A DNA stretch of 8,535 bases from the NCBI GenBank assembly GCA_046759145.1, contig JBHIBR010000055.1, forward strand, positions 1 through 8,535, in the 5' to 3' direction. The stretch is from JBHIBR01 sp046759145 [NCBI: Nitrospinota bacterium]. GTDB taxonomy: Bacteria; UBA8248. Each line of letters opens with the position of its first letter. The stretch's first letter is position 1. Below are positions 5,378 to 8,535 of this stretch, piece by piece. The notes under the pieces were generated by a model. It was not told the DNA's origin and searched no databases. It saw only the letters and a program-made list of their open reading frames with translations. Both the position numbers and the translations under genes were made by a program.

Positions 5378-5790
5378 GGGCGAAACCTCGTGGGGCTCTC
5401 GTGCCGCCCGTCGGAGACCAACTCCCCCAGCGGCAGGCGCTCCTCCTCGCGGGCACCTCCGGCCGCAGGATATCCCAGCGCCACCATCCCCGCCAGCTCC
5501 CACTTGCGGGGGATGTTCAAGAGGACCTTGACCTCCTCCTCCGCCCAGTGGGAGACCCAGTTGGCCCCGAGCCCCAGGCCGTGGGCCGTGAGCAACATGT
5601 TCTGGAGGCAGCAGCCCCCGCTCACCAGGTGGAGCTTCTCCCCGTGGACGCAGCGGGGGGCACGCTCGGGGTCGAGGGCGAGCGCGATGGCCACAGGGGC
5701 CTCGGTGAAGTCCACGGGCTCCCCCCACTCCTCGCCGGGCCGGAAGCGCCCCACCTCCCGGCGGCTCAGGACGGCTTCCTCCACCTCCAC
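5374..5790 (-). CDS. Nitroreductase-like protein with a missing internal segment
   Basis: The 138-residue protein begins like a nitroreductase: SRREVGRFRP (9-18) corresponds to the FMN-phosphate-binding SRRSxRxF motif. From residue 31 it again follows the family: APVAIAL (31-37), L-D-P-E-R, G-G-C-C-L-Q-N-M-L-L-T-A-H-G-L-G-L-G (58-75), NWVSHW, L-N-I-P and G-Y-P-A. Family members are usually about 180-220 residues. Here only about 12 residues separate the two parts, whereas normally some 50-60 would carry the N-x-Q-P-W region that contacts flavin. The frame has no stop, so this is an in-frame loss or a short subfamily. The GTG start has GGAGG (5798-5802) 7 bases upstream, and the end overlaps the ATPase by 4 bases. 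Flavin binding and activity are uncertain; a structural or regulatory role is possible. Confidence 0.75.
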   Translation of the reverse strand: MEVEEAVLSRREVGRFRPGEEWGEPVDFTEAPVAIALALDPERAPRCVHGEKLHLVSGGCCLQNMLLTAHGLGLGANWVSHWAEEEVKVLLNIPRKWELAGMVALGYPAAGGAREEERLPLGELVSDGRHESPTRFRP

Positions 5791-5803
5791 GGTTCACCCT
5801 CCC

Positions 5804-6880
5804 TCAGGCCCCCGGCGTGAGGTTGATGAGGATGGCGCCATCGCGGCGCTCCACATAGGTCTCGAACGCCTCGCGGTATTCTCGGAGCGGGAATCGATGC
5901 GTGATGTAGGGAGCGACCCGGATGCGGCCGCAGTGGATGAGGGGGACCACCTCGGGCCCCGCGTTGGGGTTAGCGCGCACGCCCACGATGTCGAGCTCAT
6001 CCAGCACGATGCGCTTGTAGGCGAGCTGGGGGGGCCGGTCGGGGATGCCGGTGTAGGCGACCCTCCCGCCCCGGGCGGCCATCTCCACCGCCCAGGCGAG
6101 CGAGTCGGGCGTCCCGGCGGTGTCCACCACCACTTGCGCCCCCCGTCCCCCCGTCCGCTCGCGGACGGCGCGGACGGCGTCCTCGCACTTGTAGTCCACC
6201 GTCTCCGCCCCCTGGGCGGCCAGCCGCTCGAGGCGCTTTCCGCTCCCCACCACCAGCACCCGGCCCGCCCCCAGCGCCCGGGCGCACTCGAAGGCGAAGG
6301 CCCCGATGGGCCCCGGTCCCAGCACCACCACCGTGTCCCCCGGCGCGATGCCCGCCCGCTTGACCGAGTGGAGGCCGCAGGCGGCGGGGTCCACGTTGGA
6401 GGCCACATCGAAGGGCATCTCGGTCGGGACCTTGTGGATGCTCTTGAGGGTGTTCACCATGTACTCGGCGTAGGAACCTTGGGTGATGTGCCCGTACTGG
6501 CGGTGGGCGAGGTCGGCCCGGCCGTAGTTCTCGCAGAGGTTGTAGCGGCCGGTGAGGCACTGGCGGCACACCCCGCAGCCGCTGTGGGAGGTCCCCGCGA
6601 CGCAGTCCCCCACCTCAAACCCGTAGCCCCCCGCCCCGTCCCCCAGCGCCACGATGCGGCCCGCCCACTCGTGGCCCAGGATGGCCGGGTAGCGCGGAGG
6701 CCAGCGCGGCCGGTGGGCCCCCTGGATGATGTGGATGTCCGTGCCGCAGATGGTGGTGGACTCCACCCGGCACAGCACCTCCCCCCCGCCGGGCCGAGGG
6801 GTGGGGACCTCGTCGATGTGGAATTCCCCGGGCCCGGTGAGGACGACCGCCTCCATCGTGGCCTTGATGGGCTCGCTCAT
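5804..6880 (-). CDS. Zinc-dependent medium-chain alcohol/polyol dehydrogenase
   Basis: The 358-residue enzyme belongs to the zinc-containing medium-chain dehydrogenase family, in the threonine/sorbitol dehydrogenase-like branch. Catalytic zinc ligands are C45 (in ICGTD), H70-E71 (in LGHEWAG) and probably D164. The structural zinc site is complete, with C102, C105, C108 and C116. The nucleotide-binding loop is G188-P-G-P-I-G193, followed by the usual Rossmann strands and the segment beginning V-V-D-T-A-G-T. It would oxidise a secondary alcohol to a ketone with NAD(P), or the reverse. The start at 6880 has GGAGGT directly upstream; the open frame beyond it overlaps the cyclase gene and is discarded. 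It follows the cyclase by 11 bases and precedes the nitroreductase-like gene by 13. The substrate is unknown. Confidence 0.92.
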   Translation of the reverse strand: MSEPIKATMEAVVLTGPGEFHIDEVPTPRPGGGEVLCRVESTTICGTDIHIIQGAHRPRWPPRYPAILGHEWAGRIVALGDGAGGYGFEVGDCVAGTSHSGCGVCRQCLTGRYNLCENYGRADLAHRQYGHITQGSYAEYMVNTLKSIHKVPTEMPFDVASNVDPAACGLHSVKRAGIAPGDTVVVLGPGPIGAFAFECARALGAGRVLVVGSGKRLERLAAQGAETVDYKCEDAVRAVRERTGGRGAQVVVDTAGTPDSLAWAVEMAARGGRVAYTGIPDRPPQLAYKRIVLDELDIVGVRANPNAGPEVVPLIHCGRIRVAPYITHRFPLREYREAFETYVERRDGAILINLTPGA

Positions 6881-6891
6881 GGCACCTCCCC

Positions 6892-7662
6892 CTACTCCTC
6901 CACCCAGGCCACGAGCCTCCCGATGCAGGCCTCGCCCCCCACGAAGCGCCAGGGGAAGATCTGGACCTCGACGCGCTTGCCGGCCACCTGGGCGATGTCT
7001 CCCCCGATGTTGTCCACGTGCATCTGGTTGCGGGCCATCATCCGCCGGTGGCAGTGGAGCATGTGTTCTTCGGGGAGGATCTCCTGGATGGGGGAGCCGA
7101 ACTTCTTCTCCATCTCGCGGATGAGGTCGGGCCGGTAGCCCCGGATCATGGTCCAGAAGGGGTGCTCGAAGGCGGGCGCGTCGGAGCCCACCCACTTGAC
7201 GTTCTTCTCGATGAGCCAGTCGGTCACGTCGGGCGTGGGGCCGGGGTGCTTGCAGAAGAAGGTCTGCTCGTTGCGCTTTTCCCCCTCCCAGTTGTGGACG
7301 TGCCAGCCGTAATAGATGATGAGGATGTCCTCCTGCCGGACCTCCTCCCCCCGGGGGATGCGCCGCTCGATCATCTCTCGACTGACGAGGCTGTATTCCT
7401 CCACATCCCGGCTCACATCCACCACCAGGGCGGACCCGTAGCAGCGATCCAGGGGGATCTCCGCCAGGTCCCAGCCGCCCGCGTTGAAGTGGAGGGGCGC
7501 GTCGATGTGGGTCCCCGAGTGCATGTTGGTCTCGATGATGAGGCTCATCAAACCGTCCTTGTGGTGGCTGTGGAAGTTGCGCACCATGCTGCTCGGGAAG
7601 TAGGGCCAGGTGGGAACCCGCGAATGCCAGCGTTGGGTCAGGTCGATGAGCCTCCGCGCCAT
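6892..7662 (-). CDS. Cyclase-family metal-dependent hydrolase (kynurenine formamidase-like)
   Basis: The 256-residue protein has the hallmark metal-binding motif of the cyclase family, H48-S-G-T-H52-I-D54-A-P-L-H58, near the N-terminus after an L-I-D-L-T opening. The middle holds D-I-L-I-I-Y-Y-G-W, a W-V-G-S-D-A-P-A-F-E-H-P strand corresponding to the family's G-x-D-x-P/S region, and a C-terminal P-W-R-F-V-G-G-E segment like the family's P-x-x-x-x-G. Known members hydrolyse N-formylkynurenine, isatin or related cyclic amides or lactones with Zn or Mn. The length is somewhat above bacterial KynB (about 210), with extra residues around 115-190. The ATG has GGAGGT 8 bases upstream. It adjoins the dehydrogenase, suggesting hydrolysis then oxidation of one compound. 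No tryptophan-pathway gene is seen, so a true KynB role is not supported. Confidence 0.88.
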   Translation of the reverse strand: MARRLIDLTQRWHSRVPTWPYFPSSMVRNFHSHHKDGLMSLIIETNMHSGTHIDAPLHFNAGGWDLAEIPLDRCYGSALVVDVSRDVEEYSLVSREMIERRIPRGEEVRQEDILIIYYGWHVHNWEGEKRNEQTFFCKHPGPTPDVTDWLIEKNVKWVGSDAPAFEHPFWTMIRGYRPDLIREMEKKFGSPIQEILPEEHMLHCHRRMMARNQMHVDNIGGDIAQVAGKRVEVQIFPWRFVGGEACIGRLVAWVEE

Positions 7663-7716
7663 GGGCGTGACCTCCTCAGGGGGGGCGGCTCCCGCGGGGC
7701 GAGGGCCGGATCTCCC

Positions 7717-8370
7717 CTAGCTCCCAAGCCAGAGGACGTCCCCGCACTGCCCGGGCCGGGGCCCGCCCCGCTGCCGGAAGACCGCGTACTCTTTCTTGCT
7801 CTCTCCCACCGTGGTGTTCTCCCCGTGACCGGGGTAAAGGACGGTCTCGTCGGGGAGGGTGTACACCTCGCGCTCGATGCTCGCGAGGAGGGTCTGCAGG
7901 TCCCGGGGGCTCCCCGTCTTGCCCGGCCCCCCGGGGAAGACGGTGTCGCCGCAGATGCAGTGGCTCGGGTAGACCAGGAGCACCCCCCCGGGGGAGTGTC
8001 CCGGCGTGTGGCGGACCTCGAGGCTCTGCTCGCCGAATGCCACGCGCTGGCCGTGATTCAGCTGAAAATCCCCCCGCACGCCGAAGCGGCGCTCCTCTTC
8101 CGGGTGGAGCCCCACCGGAGCCCCTGTCCGGGCCCTGAGCGCTTCGAGGGCCCTCACGTGGTCCCCGTGGCAGTGGGTCTGGAGGATGAAGCGGAGCTTC
8201 GTCCCCTTCAGCACGGGGAGCACGCGCTCGGGCCCGAAGGAGCTGTCCACAAGCGCGCTCTCCCCCGTCTCGCGGCAGATGAGGGCGTAGACGTTGTTGT
8301 CGAAAGGCCCCCCCCGCAGCTTGTGGATGGTGAGGGAACCCGCTTCGATGACAGCATCCTTAGCCGCCAC
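7717..8370 (-). CDS. Metallo-beta-lactamase-fold hydrolase (glyoxalase II-like)
   Basis: The protein has 217 residues from the chosen GTG. It shows the full metallo-beta-lactamase metal set: H66-C-H68-G-D70-H71 (the HxHxDH motif), H125 in TPGHSPGG, D142 in CGDTVFPGG, and H182 in YPGHGENT. The overall pattern, including the G-D-T-x-F-x-G-G-x-G-x-T loop, is that of glyoxalase II-type thioester hydrolases and the related persulfide dioxygenases. It likely hydrolyses a thioester or ester in the cytoplasm. I chose GTG at 8370 because GGAGG lies 8 bases upstream and the family fold begins soon after. A TTG at 8418 would add 16 residues that look unlike the family. It is the first gene of the operon, 70 bases below the promoter. 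The stop is 54 bases before the cyclase gene. Confidence 0.9.
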   Translation of the reverse strand: MAAKDAVIEAGSLTIHKLRGGPFDNNVYALICRETGESALVDSSFGPERVLPVLKGTKLRFILQTHCHGDHVRALEALRARTGAPVGLHPEEERRFGVRGDFQLNHGQRVAFGEQSLEVRHTPGHSPGGVLLVYPSHCICGDTVFPGGPGKTGSPRDLQTLLASIEREVYTLPDETVLYPGHGENTTVGESKKEYAVFRQRGGPRPGQCGDVLWLGS

Positions 8371-8378
8371 CCCTTCCC

Positions 8379-8383
8379 CCTCC
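8379..8383 (-). promoter_or_regulatory. Ribosome-binding site fixing the hydrolase start
   Basis: GGAGG on the minus strand lies 8 bases before the GTG at 8370. It supports this start over the upstream TTG at 8418, which has AAGGG directly abutting it. Confidence 0.6.
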
Positions 8384-8447
8384 AGAGGTGCAAACTCCCG
8401 CCTCTCGGCGCGGTGCAACCCTTCGCGCTTGTCCGCCGGCGGTGCCT

Positions 8448-8476
8448 ATTCTATGATGCCGGCGCCCGCCCGTCAA
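8448..8476 (-). promoter_or_regulatory. Sigma70-type promoter of the operon
   Basis: On the minus strand TTGACG (8471-8476) and TAGAAT (8448-8453) are separated by exactly 17 bases. Each hexamer differs from consensus at one position. Transcription would begin near 8440, leaving a leader of about 70 bases before the GTG at 8370. The match stands out in G+C-rich sequence. All genes from the hydrolase to the binding protein could be served by it. Palindromes such as TCATGA and ACATGT lie just upstream (about 8491-8502), but I cannot assign a regulator. Confidence 0.7.
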
Positions 8477-8535
8477 AGCCTTGTACTGGTTCATGACATG
8501 TGAGACGGAGAGGCCTGTGCTTGGAGTTTAGCAAG

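Noticed and set aside
4796-7138. Open plus-strand frame of 780 codons
   Set aside because: It is antisense to the ATPase, the nitroreductase-like gene, the dehydrogenase and part of the cyclase gene, all of which show clear motifs. Its translation is rich in His, Gly, Pro and Leu without any recognisable domain, a typical mirror of G+C-rich codons.
8371-8418. TTG start at 8418 for the MBL hydrolase
   Set aside because: The 16 extra residues do not look like the family, and the GTG at 8370 has a well-placed GGAGG.
7018-8496. Open plus-strand frame of 492 codons
   Set aside because: It is antisense to the cyclase and MBL hydrolase genes and shows no domain of its own.
1-8535. CRISPR array, tRNA, rRNA or insertion-sequence ends
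   Set aside because: No regularly spaced repeats, cloverleaf-like sequence or transposase with terminal inverted repeats was seen on reading both strands.

Overview
The window looks like bacterial DNA of high G+C content. From about 1160 to the right end the codons are G/C-rich, and single 60-base lines that I counted reach about 65% G+C. Every supported gene lies on the minus strand. A periplasmic-type binding protein with a plain (non-lipoprotein) signal peptide suggests a Gram-negative cell. The gene families recall uncultured soil or sediment lineages, but this is an impression and I cannot name a taxon.

The right part (about 2635-8476) reads right to left as one compact catabolic and uptake operon. 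A near-consensus sigma70-type promoter (8448-8476) is followed by a metallo-beta-lactamase-fold hydrolase, a cyclase-family (kynurenine-formamidase-like) metal hydrolase, and a zinc-dependent medium-chain dehydrogenase. Next come a nitroreductase-like protein lacking an internal segment, and an ABC importer of the nitrate/sulfonate/taurine class (ATPase, permease, binding protein). Spacings range from a 4-base overlap to about 70 bases. The likely theme is import of a small organic compound, hydrolysis of an amide or ester bond, and oxidation of the product. The substrate cannot be read from the sequence.

The left part (1-2552) is accessory in character. A DUF4258 gene and a YgiT-type zinc-finger gene overlap by 4 bases and look like a toxin-antitoxin pair. 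They are followed by a 30-residue tail that resembles the C-terminus of adenine-specific DNA methyltransferases or type IIG restriction enzymes. This tail overlaps an MNT-type nucleotidyltransferase gene by 4 bases, and that gene overlaps a DUF4926 gene by 4 bases. Two identical 17-base G/C-tract repeats lie on either side of this small module.

From 1053 to the left edge the sequence becomes much richer in A+T (two counted lines give 38% and 43% G+C). It holds one uninterrupted minus-strand frame of 351 codons that runs off the window. Its C-terminal half looks like an Apea-type HEPN domain with an R-x4-H motif, so it is probably an acquired defence or RNA-cleaving gene. It has no stop codon inside the window, so a search for closed frames misses it. 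No tRNA, rRNA, CRISPR array, insertion sequence or phage structural gene was seen.
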